Source: Solen grandis
Lineage: Eukaryota; Mollusca; Bivalvia; Adapedonta; Solenidae
Assembly (NCBI GenBank): GCA_021229015.1
Contig: CM037788.1
Span: 57,037,525-57,101,524 of the forward strand
DNA: 64,000 nt
Direction: 5' to 3'
Below are positions 33,350-43,615 of this stretch, one piece after another (position 1 is the first letter of the stretch; the number at the start of each line of letters is the position of its first letter). The position numbers were made by a program, and so were the translations under genes. The notes below the pieces were generated by a model, which had not been told where the DNA came from, did no database searches, and saw only the letters and a program-made list of their open reading frames with translations.

Positions 33350-34190
33350 GTCATGGTACCAATAATAGGAGAAAACTATGCATAAGTGGCTGGGTAGCTC
33401 TGTTGATAAAGCATTCCTGATATCCAAACTGGGTTCATGTCTTGTCAGACTGCACATTTTTCTTAACTTGGGACATATGAAGCTCATCACCGGGCTGCAT
33501 GTGATCATATTCATCTTGTTAACCTTGGCAGGGAGTATGACATGGTACCCAATAACTCACAACCGGGAAGAATCATTACAGTGTGTGTAAACGACCAGGT
33601 AGTTCAGTCAGTACAGGTAATTTACCTTTTAAGGGTAAGGCTCCGTGTTCAGTTCCCAGGCAGGAGGTACATTTTTCTCACCATTACATTTATCTATGAT
33701 ATATTTCTGTATGTGGTCCTGTAGCTTACCCATCCCTTTGATCAAGGATCTCGGATTCAAATCCTGGATTGGTCTGTTACATCTCATTTGAATCATTAGT
33801 GATAACTCACAGTAGACGAGAATCATGTCTGAGGACAGGAAGCTCATCCAAAAAGGTCGCCTGGGAAAGGTCCCAGGATAGCGTCTCAATCAGGCTGCAC
33901 ATTTTTCTCAACCTGCGACATTTGGAACACAAGTTGGGCAATGGCTTAAGTGCTGTGAGGTCCCTGGATCCATTTGGAAATTCAAGGACAAATTCCAGTT
34001 TGGTGGGGAAGTATGTCATGGTACCAATAAATCACAATAGATGAGAATAATGTGTAAGCTGCCACCACTGGTAGTTCAGTTGGTAAGTGAAGGCTCCGTG
34101 TTTGAGTCTCAGCCAGGCTTCACTTTTTTCACCCAGTGACAATAATACTACTCAAAGTTTGCTAGGCACCATCCGCTATTTTCCCGTAGC
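33350..34190 (+). repeat. Tandem array of about four ~220 bp SINE-like units
   Basis: A 'gcacatttttctcaac.tg.gacat' motif recurs at about 33452, 33670, 33897 and 34120, giving steps of 218-227 bp. Each is preceded by a tRNA-like head of varied preservation: box A-like 'ggtagttcagt.ggta' at 33597 and 34069, and box B-like GTTCA/GATTCAAATCC near 33432, 33648, 33752 and 34107. 'catggtacc.aataa' also recurs. All units face the same way. Tandem arrays of SINE units are uncommon. Confidence 0.55.
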
Positions 34191-34335
34191 GTTTCATGCT
34201 TTGACAAGCGATTTTAAAGGCATGCTACATTAAATTTTACAATAAAACAAATCTTGCTTTTATGCAGAAGTATTGTTTATGTACCAAACTTACTACCAGT
34301 TACAAAAAATAAGCCTTTCGGATCCTCAATACTGG

Positions 34336-34435
34336 NNNNNNNNNNNNNNNNNNNNNNNNNNNNNNNNNNNNNNNNNNNNNNNNNNNNNNNNNNNNNNNNN
34401 NNNNNNNNNNNNNNNNNNNNNNNNNNNNNNNNNNN
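34336..34435. other. Assembly gap (100 N)
   Basis: Exactly 100 N, the usual placeholder for a gap of unknown size. It abuts the 31 bp satellite, so the array is probably longer than shown. Confidence 0.98.
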
Positions 34436-35775
34436 ACAGTATGGAGCAAGACAGGTTATAATATGACAGTATGGAGCAAGACAGGTTATAATGATGACAG
34501 TATGGAGCAAGACAGGTTATAATGATGACAGTATAGAGCAAGACAGGTTATAATGATGACAGTATAGAGCAAGACAGGTTATAATGATGACAGTATAGAG
34601 CAAGACAGGTTATAATGATGACAGTATAGAGCAAGACAGGTTATAATGATGACAGTATAGAGCAAGACAGGTTATAATGATGACAGTATAGAGCAAGACA
34701 GGTTATAACGATGACAGTATAGAGCAAGACAGGTTATAAATGAATTGGACAGTATAGAGCAAGACAGGTTAATAATGATGACAGTATAGAGCAAGACAGG
34801 TTATAAGATGACAGTATGGAGCAAGACAGGTTATAACAATGACAGTATAGGCAAGACAGGTTATAACATGACAGTATGGAGCAAGACAGGTTATAAATGA
34901 TGACAGTATAGAGCAAGACAGGTTATAATGATGACAGTATAGAGCAAGACAGGTTATATAAGATGAGCAGTAATGGAGCAAAGACAGGTTATAACGATGA
35001 CAGTATGAGCAAGACAGGTTATAACAATGACAGTATGGAGCAAGACAGGTTATAATGATGACAGTATAGGGGCAAGACAGGTTATAAGATGACAGTATAG
35101 AGCAAGACAGGTTATAATGATGACAGTATAGAGCAAGACAGTGTGTTATAATGATGACAGTATAGAGCAAGACAGGTTATAAATGACAGTAGAGCAGACA
35201 GGTATAAGATGACAGTATGAGCAGACAGGTTATAATGATGACAGTATAGAGCAAGACAGGTTATAATGATGACAGTATAGAGCAAGACAGGTTATAACAA
35301 TGACAGTATGAGCAAGACAGGTTATAATATGACAGTATAGGCAAGACAGTTATAAGATACATATAGAGCAAGACAGGTTATAACGATGACAGTATAGAGC
35401 AAGACAGGTTATAATGATGACAGTATAGAGCAAGACAGGTTATAACGATGACAGTATAGAGCAAGACAGGTTATAACGATGACAGTATAGAGCAAGACAG
35501 GTTATAACGATGACAGTATAGAGCAAGACAGGTTATAACATGACAGTATAGAGCAAGACAGGTTATAACGATGACAGTATAGAGCAAGACAGGTTATAAC
35601 GATGACAGTATAGAGCAAGACAGGTTATAATGATGACAGTATGGAGCAAGACAGGTTATAATGATGACAGTATGGAGCAAGACAGGTTATAATGATGACA
35701 GTATGGAGCAAGACAGGTTATAATGATGACAGTATGGAGCAAGACAGGTTATAATGATGACAGTATAGGGCAAGA
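34436..35775. repeat. 31 bp satellite array
   Basis: Unit GATGACAGTATAGAGCAAGACAGG + TTATAAT, about 43 copies. Units at 34436-34720 and 35380-35775 are almost identical. Units between about 34720 and 35370 carry many single-base gains and losses. Confidence 0.9.
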
Positions 35776-35849
35776 CCGGATATAGTTTAACAATATCATC
35801 CAAACCCTTAGTAACAACCTTCAAAGGAATATATACATTTTTGTATTAA

Positions 35850-36050
35850 CCCTTAACCTCATGAATATTCATGTACAAATTTATGACTTGATGAATATTA
35901 ATTGACTGAAGATATAATAGTTGTTGAAACAACAGATTTTTTATTGCTATGCCTATTGTGTAGAATCTGAACTGCAATATTATGTGACACACAGAGAAGA
36001 CCCTGATCAGCCAGCAACAGTGTCAAAACATGTCTTTATAAAATAAAGGA
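35850..36050 (+). mobile_element. MITE family 2 copy
   Basis: A TTAA at 35846-35849 precedes CCCTTAACCTCATGAATATTC. The interior holds 'gaatctga.ctgcaatatt' and a GACCCTGATCAG motif, and the right end is decayed. It resembles the copy at 50250-50451. Confidence 0.5.
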
Positions 36051-36825
36051 TTACGGTAAAACTATGAACCAAAAAAATAGTAATTAAGAAATTAAAACAG
36101 TAGTAATGTCAACATGGCAGACAGACAGAATAATTTAGCACCTCAATTAGCTTTTCATGGGAAATGATGAAATGGAATGGATAAATCAACGATGACTATA
36201 AAAAATATGTTCAAAGGTCTTTTCAAGATGTCTTGAGGCTAATTTTGAAATTATTCAGAAAGAACTGCAGAATGATAATTTTTTATTGTTTAGATTTTTT
36301 TTTCTTACCTGTAATTTGTCTTTCATCTTTTCATTTGAATGAGGCAAAAATTACCTCATCAATAAAGTTTCAAAATGAAAAATAAGATCTTCATGAGCAT
36401 CTGATGTTTTGACATGAAACACGTCTTGTCATATCAAAATAATTATGAGCTATTTTTTCTAAGTTTTATTTTTGAAAGTAGAATATGTAAACACATGAAA
36501 TATCTGCTACAGGCACGGATTCAATGCTGGGGAATGGATGGCAATATTGCCACATGATTTGTTTTTTTACTATTCTTTAAAAAACATTAAAATTTTGCAA
36601 GCAGAAATAAAAAATATTTGGAAAATGTTGTTGTTGTTTGCGTTCGCGCTCAGGCGTATTGTGCATGGTGCTGCGATTTTTGACGGGTTATTTTTGAGTT
36701 CACCTTTAAGTCCCAGCACCTCTGACATTGGTTCTCTTGGACTTTTTCTGTTAGGTTTGTCCTCTCTTATCTGCTCTAGACAGGTGCACCTACACACAGA
36801 GACTGATGCAATTAAAAGGGATCTG
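36051..36825. other. Unannotated DNA
   Basis: No supported gene. On the minus strand 36350-36400 has a possible short exon with weak splice sites, which was not called. Confidence 0.3.
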
Positions 36826-36829
36826 GGTG

Positions 36830-37062
36830 TGGTACCCTAGCTTGTTCCGAAATAGATTCCCTAGTTCTTTAATGTGCCCGATGTATAGCACCAATACATA
36901 CAAAGCCCCTTAACCACTGTCTGGATGAACCAGCGCTTGGATTCTAGTTAGGTGGGGAACACTGAAAGGTGTTCCAGAAATTTTCCAAGGTTTGACTAGG
37001 ATTTGAACCCTGGACCCCTGGATTAGCAGTCCAGCGTGTTACCACTGAGCCACCACTCCTAC
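36830..37062 (-). repeat. SINE with tRNA-like head
   Basis: On the minus strand the head at about 37062-36990 has box A GTGGCTCAGTGGTAAC, a five-base-pair anticodon stem CTGGA/TCCAG with GCT in the anticodon position, and box B GGGTTCAAATCC (37010-36999). The T stem is mismatched, so a functional tRNA is unlikely. The body continues to about 36830. Confidence 0.6.
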
Positions 37063-37434
37063 CTATTATTTTGAATATTAGAAACATATATCTTCCAAAG
37101 TGAATTCCAAAACTAGAGCTATCACAGAAGCTGATTTATATCTCTGCATCCTACATAGACAAAGAAAAGGGGCTATAATTCTTACAAAATAATTGACACA
37201 GTTATCTGCACTTGAACTAGATCCAAGGTATGTATTCAAGATACAAGCCCCTCCAGTTCAAATACGAATACAAACTGTAATGACATTGCAATCCAGTATA
37301 ACGCGGTAACCTGGTTTGAAACCCCGAAACAGGTCTTTAACAAAATGCCCAGTATTTACTTGCAAAATATTATTATCAGTAAACATTATTAAGTCTTTTC
37401 CTCATCTTGTCGCATTTTAACACATTGGCAAACA

Positions 37435-37580
37435 GCCGACCACCATCAGACAGCTCTAGGACCAAGTGTTGTCTGATCAGGGTCTCCATAGACCCTTCTT
37501 AATATTATCTCATGCATATTCAGTAAGGTAACCAGAACGAGGTTTAGATGGGTCAGTTCAGACTCAGTTGTAAACAAACT
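37435..37580 (+). repeat. MITE family 2-related fragment
   Basis: It carries GACAGCTC...TGTCTGATCAGGGTCTCC and 'agaacgaggtttagatgggtcag'. The latter is found inverted at 39966-39990. Confidence 0.45.
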
Positions 37581-37671
37581 CAGCAGCTTACACTGATAGA
37601 GACGTCAGTGGTGTACATATTTACACAGGTTTAAGCTTTGTTGAGGCCTAGAAAATTATTAAATAACTTAC

Positions 37672-37692
37672 ATTTTCATCATAGAAGTAGTC
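37672..37692 (-). CDS. Candidate 21 nt microexon
   Basis: On the minus strand a T-rich acceptor (GATTTTTTGTTCAAG) precedes 21 nt encoding DYFYDEN in phase 0, followed by the strong donor GTAAGTT. Microexons whose length is a multiple of three occur in animal neuronal genes. No host gene is established, and a chance combination is quite possible. Confidence 0.22.
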
Positions 37693-37699
37693 CTTGAAC

Positions 37700-39960
37700 A
37701 AAAAATCCAAGTTTTACAGTGAAGACTATCTGCATTAAGACAATTTCCATTAATCCACTATATAAATCACAGAATACCTAATAAGCCCAGCCATGTATAT
37801 TTCAAACACACAACCTGCTGACCAGATGTAAACACATGGTTAAACTAATTCTCAACACCTACAATAAAGCCATTAAGCTTACATTCCATTGTAGATAAGA
37901 TAACCTTTTAGACAATAACATAAATTACCAGCTTCTTTTGGGCACCTAGCTAACAGTATCCCAAATGTCTGTTTTCAGTTCATGATAATACTGATGTATG
38001 CAGCAAATGCCACAAATCTCAAAGAAAGAATAAAATATCACATAGTTAAATGTTTAAGCCATTTTAATCATGAATAGAATTAAATCACACATTTCTTTGT
38101 AATATAGTATTTAATTTAAAGATTATGACATACATTTTCCTCATTTTCTCGAGACTCGAATAGAAAAATAACAATACATTATGGGTGAAATAAACTTTTA
38201 TAAGATATATTTTCAGTGGATAGCATACATATTTAGTTCAGTTGTATGAAAGTTTTTTTCTCTTCAGGCAGCTTGAAGTTTTTAGTAATTTGTATAAATG
38301 TAAAATAAATGCTTTATTTCATTTCATATAATACTAGTTGCAAAATGTGACTGTCAAATTAGGCAAATGTGTATGTTGCAAGCATATTACGGGCTTACTC
38401 TAACAGATTGCTGGGTTAAAAATAATAGGTCCAGAGAATATTAACACATCTTTACACTAGACATTGCATATTTAAGAGGCAAGGAACCTCAGGACCTTGA
38501 AGTTTGTGGTTATTCGAGCCGTAACCCAGCCATAGAATCCAGATCCATTCATTCCAGGTTATATACTAGTAACCTGTTCAGTGAGAGACCAGATCCAGTA
38601 TAAAACATAGTCACAAATGGTACTACCGTACTAACTAGCTCCCACCAAGACTGGACCAGCTTTAAATGACTCCATTTTAAATTTCCAAAAAACGTTGCAT
38701 AAAAATAGTATTTTAAGCAGAAGGTGTGTGTTTTCCTGGCCTGCCTATAAGAAATTACAGTTCAACCTGTATTAGCAACCACCTGTACTAAGCGGCCAAT
38801 TTCATTAAGCAGTCAATTTAAATGTATTACCAAACTGTAGCATTTTATCTTATATTTGTACTTAATTTAAAGGTCACCTCTGTTAAGTGGCGACTTTCTC
38901 TTATTCCCTTGACTGACTATTTAAGACATGTTTGACTGTACATGATTCACAAATATAAGTCAGTTAATTTCGGACTCATTCAGATAATATTATCTTAATA
39001 TATCTGAGAAAGAAATTTGAAGAAATAATAATGAAACAACAACAAAAAAAAAACTGGTCAGCTCCGGCACAAAGTCAGCAAGCACAGACATACAGCATCT
39101 AACATGGGTGAGATAGCTAAATGCGGAAAAGATTGTGATTATCTCTACCTGCAACTAAAGAATTAAAGACATGAAAAAAATGATGCCAATTAACGGGGAT
39201 TAGTTTTTGAATGCAACGCTTTCTTGGCATATGTATCCTTGTGGAATTGTTGGCAGTTCTGGTGTCCCTACATTGCATATAACCATAACAATAAGGTATA
39301 TATCACCCATCAAGAAATCAGCCATTTGGACTTTTTGAATTCTCAAGGGTCATGGAACTATCTTTGAAGATTTCAAGATAAAGAAACACTAAATTCTACT
39401 GCATCAAGTCTTAACGCTGTTGCTGTTATTCTCATTAGAAACGCTTTCTTTCAATAGAGTTTTTGTAATTTTATAAAATGCAAGTTGGACATAGTTTTCC
39501 ATATATTGTTTATTTGACTATAATTCTGGTCTTTTTTCAGTGTGTGAACCGGAGAATTTTGTAATACATCTGACATACACTCAGTAAATGTTATATATGT
39601 CACTTCAAGCATCTGATATAATGCCTAATGATTGTTTCAGTGTACATACACTTTTGTTATTTAAATATAAATTTAAGAACCTAAGACCAGGGGAGATGGT
39701 TGTTGTGTTTTTATTTCTGTACAATCAACCAATACCCTTGTTCTTAAACATAGTGATTTAAACTCAGTTTACAGTGTTTCTGGATAGCCAGATAGGAATG
39801 TGATGAGAGGTTAATTATCTGCATCATAGTTTTCTATTAGAATTACAAACTGGAACACTACAATGATAATGAGAAAATTTATTTCAACAGTTTACTTGTG
39901 GATGCGCTTCCGCCAGTGGTCGCCATAACTATACAAGTGATATTATCAGCTGTACTGGTG
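37700..39960. other. Long stretch without supported feature
   Basis: AT-rich with scattered splice-like signals on both strands (for example acceptors near 38254-38265 plus and 38999 minus), but no convincing open exon. No repeat edge was found. Confidence 0.35.
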
Positions 39961-39964
39961 TGTA

Positions 39965-40174
39965 TACCTGACCCATCTAAACCTCGTTCTGAGAAAAGAA
40001 TCTCTGGTATGCATAAATATTGAGAAGGGCCTATTGTTTTCTCATACAATATTGTAGCTCAGATTTTAAACAGCCTTGTTGGCAAAGAAAATCCATTGTT
40101 TCATATACCCGTTTTCAGTTCAATAAATTAGTATATGAGTATATATTTCAACATAAATATTCATGTGGTAAGGG
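39965..40174 (-). mobile_element. MITE family 2 copy
   Basis: Read on the minus strand it starts after TTAA (40175-40178) with CCCTTACCACATGAATATT. It passes through 'gattttctttgcc.acaaggctg' and 'gagctacaatattgtatgag', and ends near the 'agaacgaggtttagatgggtcag' motif. Confidence 0.5.
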
Positions 40175-40556
40175 TTAAACCTGCTCTCACAGAAAAGGCT
40201 ACCAAAAAATCTAAACCAATTTTCTTTCAGCAAACCAACAAGTATCTATTGATGTATTTTCTTCTTTTTTTTTGTTGCCATATTGGAGGATTTGTTGTAA
40301 AACTGTGCTGTGGTCAATATAGAGGAATAATTGTGACTGAAATTGTCTGGTATGAGAAAAAGAGCAGACATCTTATCAGAAAAAAAAAGAATAAAAACGA
40401 TAGTATTAGAAGTATAGAGTTAATGTCATGACAGATTTCTGGCCTCAAGTTCTCAAAAAGTATAAATATTATCTCTGAGACGAACTCAACTACCGTAATC
40501 CAATCTTGATTGAATTAACCAAGGACAATACTTCTGGTGTAAGCATGAGATCATAC

Positions 40557-40998
40557 TTAACCCTTTAACCCTTTCCCTCATATAGACTCAAGACAGACTC
40601 ATTTTAACCCTTTCCCTCATATAGACTCAAGACAGACTCATTTTAACCCTTTCCCTCATATAGACTCAAGACAGACTCATTTTAACCCTTTCCCTCATAT
40701 AGACTCAAGACAGACTCATTTTAACCCTTTCCCTCATATAGACTCAAGACAGACTCATTTTAACCCTTTCCCTCATATAGACTCAAGACAGACTCATTTT
40801 AACCCTTTCCTCATATAGACTCAAGACAGACTCATTTTAACCCTTTTCCCTTTTAAAGTTTAATTACAAAATCCTCATTTCCAGACCACTGAGGAGCAGC
40901 GAACAGCATAAAACCTGATCAGCCTGCGAGTTACTGATCTGGTTTTATGCTGTTCGCATAGGTCTTTTCATGGTTTCCTCTATGAGGGAAAGGGTTAA
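40557..40998 (+). mobile_element. MITE family 1 copy with its left end expanded into a minisatellite
   Basis: TTAA at 40557-40560 and 40995-40998. The left terminus (AACCCTTTCCCTCATATAGACTC...) is reiterated as a 39 bp unit about seven times (40567-40840). The normal interior ('ccagaccactgaggagcagcgaacagcata') follows and the copy ends CTATGAGGGAAAGGG. Confidence 0.75.
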
Positions 40999-40999
40999 T

Positions 41000-41180
41000 T
41001 CATACTAACACTTTTTTAAAACATTGACAAACTCAGCAGATCCTTATCAGACATCTACTTCCAAGAGCTGTCTGATCAGGGTCTCCTCTGTTTGCCCATA
41101 CAATACTGTAGCCCAGATTTTTTACGATCTGCATGGCAAGGAAAGATCCGTTGTCTCATATACCTTATAAAGTTTAGCAA
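41000..41180 (-). mobile_element. MITE family 2 copy, partial
   Basis: The minus orientation is shown by 'tgtctgatcagggtctcc.ctgtttgccca.acaata.tgtagc' followed by 'gatctgcatggcaa.gaa.gatc.gttgtctcatatacc', the same order as at 39965-40174. Confidence 0.45.
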
Positions 41181-41272
41181 ATTAATATTTATAAAGTCAT
41201 GAATTTGGGCATCAATATAAGTGATATAAAGGATTTAGTATGTTATCTATATTTAAAAAACATAGAGCCTAA

Positions 41273-41360
41273 CCCTTTCCCTCATATAGACTCATTTTGA
41301 CGCATCTGTTTTATGCTGTTCGCATAGGTCTTTTCATGGTTTCGTCTATGAGGGAAAGGG
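41273..41360 (+). mobile_element. MITE family 1, internally deleted 88 bp copy
   Basis: It keeps both ends (CCCTTTCCCTCATATAGACTC and TATGAGGGAAAGGG) and TTAA on the right (41361-41364). The middle is missing. Confidence 0.7.
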
Positions 41361-41364
41361 TTAA

Positions 41365-42185
41365 GTTTGCATTATTAGAGCTAAATATATATTATGATGT
41401 ATAGAGAACTATCATCTGTTTCTGAAAATCAGCTGTCCAAATGTTGACATAATATGCATGTATATATTATTTCTTAAGAATTTAGGAAAGAAACACACAT
41501 TTCTTTTCCCATTAACATTATCCAGAAACTTTTTGACTGCCCCTCTTTCTACATTAAAAAAAATAGAGTGAATTAATATAGAGGGCTGATCATAAAACTT
41601 TTATAAAGCATTTAAAATAGAAGAAATGGAAGAGTTTTGTGGTATGCCCTCAAGTTTATTCATATATAAATCACACAAAATGGCGCCCCAACATTAAGTT
41701 CAAGATCCACACATGTGTTACCGTAACATTCCAAAATCCATCACAATAGCCTGAAGGCAGAGAGAATCATCAAAGCACTGATACAAAATTTAAATACCCG
41801 CACTTGACGCAAAGGATTTTCTTTTCTGAACAGATGACATTTATGTGAAGTTTTAAATAGATAACAATTTGTTTGTTTGTTTGGGTTTAAATCCCACCAA
41901 CAATATTTTGTGTTATTGTTAGAACAATAAATTACCAAGGAATCCGTTGCAATCAGATGGATGAGTAAAAATGAGGGTACATTATTATGGAAACGAAACA
42001 TTTAAATACATGCACATGACTAATTTGATATAAATTACACCTCAAAACTAATGAAATTTGTTCAGAAATGAGATGATTGGGTACTTTTATAAGAGACACA
42101 AGCATAATGGAATTTGCCCCTCAGTATTTAAGTATAGCTTAGAGGTAAGCAAGATTCGTTTAACTCTTGAGTCTGTTTTACTGAA
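41365..42185. other. Unannotated DNA
   Basis: No supported gene. A short SINE-tail-like 'gtttgtttgtttgggtttaaatcccaccaacaatatt' at 41869-41910 is probably a decayed inverted SINE end. Confidence 0.35.
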
Positions 42186-42399
42186 TACTGTAAAACCATT
42201 AATTTTCAATGACATTAAATTTTGTTGATTATGTACCTAAGGGAATTTCGTGGGTACATTTATTTGTGGATATATGTTCTAAAAAACTAAAGGTCAATAT
42301 AAGAGACAAGTTTTCGTGGGAATTAATATTTGTGGATAAAACCCTGCACAAAATCAATGAAAATTAGTGTCCCCTCGAAAATTAATGATTTCACAGTAT
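42186..42399. mobile_element. TA-flanked MITE, mariner type by its TA duplication
   Basis: The element is 42188-42397 (210 bp) with TA on both sides. Ends are CTGTAAAACCATTAATTTTC and, inverted, CTGTGAAATCATTAATTTTC. The interior has 'ttcgtgggtacatttatttgtgga' and 'ttcgtgggaattaatatttgtgga' as an internal duplication. Confidence 0.7.
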
Positions 42400-42803
42400 G
42401 ACTTGTTCACTGACTAACCATATTTGGTCAAGAAATGAAATGCATAAGTAATTTTCATAGGGAATCAAAAATAATTAAAAATTTATATATTTAAGAATCA
42501 TTTGCTAAGATTCCTGGGGCTGGATTCTGATATTCCTGAGGATTTAACTAGGTTTCAATGAAGGATTGGTTGTAAAATAAGAAATTAGACCGCAGGAGAC
42601 AGAGTTTTCTCAGAAAAGGAAATTGTAAAACCTGATGACTTTCTTAAAAAGAATTAAGTTTTGATGCTGACAGAATGTGACAATGTAGTAATACCAGCAA
42701 TTAAAATGAAATTATTTCAACATATTGGAGATGACACTTTCTTTACACATTATATATCAGAGTTTTTCTTTCAGCATAACCAATCAGATAGGTACTGAGA
42801 TTT

Positions 42804-42936
42804 CTATTCCCAGAACAAACCAAAGACTTGCTGAAATTGTAACGATGCAATAACGCTGACAACAAAAGCGACAATGATGAAATAGGATTGTTTTTGAATG
42901 ACGAGGCACGAGGGTTCAGGTGGTAGCTCTTCGATT
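42804..42936 (-). CDS. Candidate terminal exon encoding a membrane segment
   Basis: The minus-strand acceptor TTACCTCCTTTCTTATTAG is strong. After one base of a split codon come 43 codons to a TAG (42804-42806). The product starts IEELPPEPSC, has a likely membrane helix (about residues 17-34, SYFIIVAFVVSVIASLQF), and ends VFGLFWE. Local GC is above the surroundings. A second frame is also open, which weakens the call. No family was recognised. Confidence 0.28.
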
Positions 42937-43430
42937 CTAATAAGAAAGGAGGTAATTTTCTTCTTCCCAATTACACTGCGCCAGATTGAATTGAAGCAAG
43001 GAAATCTGATGAGCGGTTTCGCAGAAGCGACTGCAGAATTTGCTTTAATCTTATTTAGTGGATCATGCTAGATGAAATTGTAGCCAGGCAGGGTTATTTA
43101 TGTTTTATTTACAGTTGTCAAGTGACTCGGTGACATGCTAATCAAGTTATCTTCTGCTTCTGTGTGTATTTTATTTCTTCAAAAAGGAACACATCTAAAT
43201 TAACTTATCACAGGATATTACAGAAAACAATAGAAATTTGGCTCACTTTTCCAAAATGCCAATTCCGAAAGCCTTTTATGGTTACTGGGACATGAAATAT
43301 CTCAATTTAATATATGACATGACACCTACTAAATCTAATCAACATTCATGTGATTCATTTTATATGGCTTCAATACATGAGAGCTTTGTGGAAAACTAGT
43401 GTAACTCCATATTTATTTACATGCATTTAC

Positions 43431-43505
43431 CTCAGATAACACAAAGCTCTCAGTGTTGTGTATGGTCATAAACAACTTGAGAACTGTCACTGAAATGACC
43501 TGATC
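43431..43505 (-). CDS. Candidate 75 nt internal exon
   Basis: The minus-strand acceptor ATGTTTCTTATTTGTTATGCAG and donor GAG|GTAAAT bracket 25 sense codons in phase 0 (DQVISVTVLK...SFVLSE). Another frame reads SGHFSDSSQVVYDHTQH then stops, so this could instead be a last exon. It lies 0.5 kb from the candidate exon at 42804-42936 on the same strand. Confidence 0.28.
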
Positions 43506-43615
43506 CTGCATAACAAATAAGAAACATTGCAGACTGAACATGCTACATATCATGACAAAATATTACTGTAAGACCTGTCTAGGATGTGTAGTGCTTTCAG
43601 CCTAATCTGGCTTCT

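Noticed and set aside
34326..35170. Minus-strand frames of 60-133 codons with CLAPYC repeats
   Set aside because: Produced by the 31 bp satellite and the N gap.
36990..37062. tRNA-Ser(GCT) gene on the minus strand
   Set aside because: The anticodon stem is fine, but the T stem has mismatches and a SINE body continues downstream.
38254..38310. Plus-strand terminal exon after a T-rich acceptor, with a nearby AATAAA
   Set aside because: Only about 20 sense codons in AT-rich DNA; expected by chance at this density.
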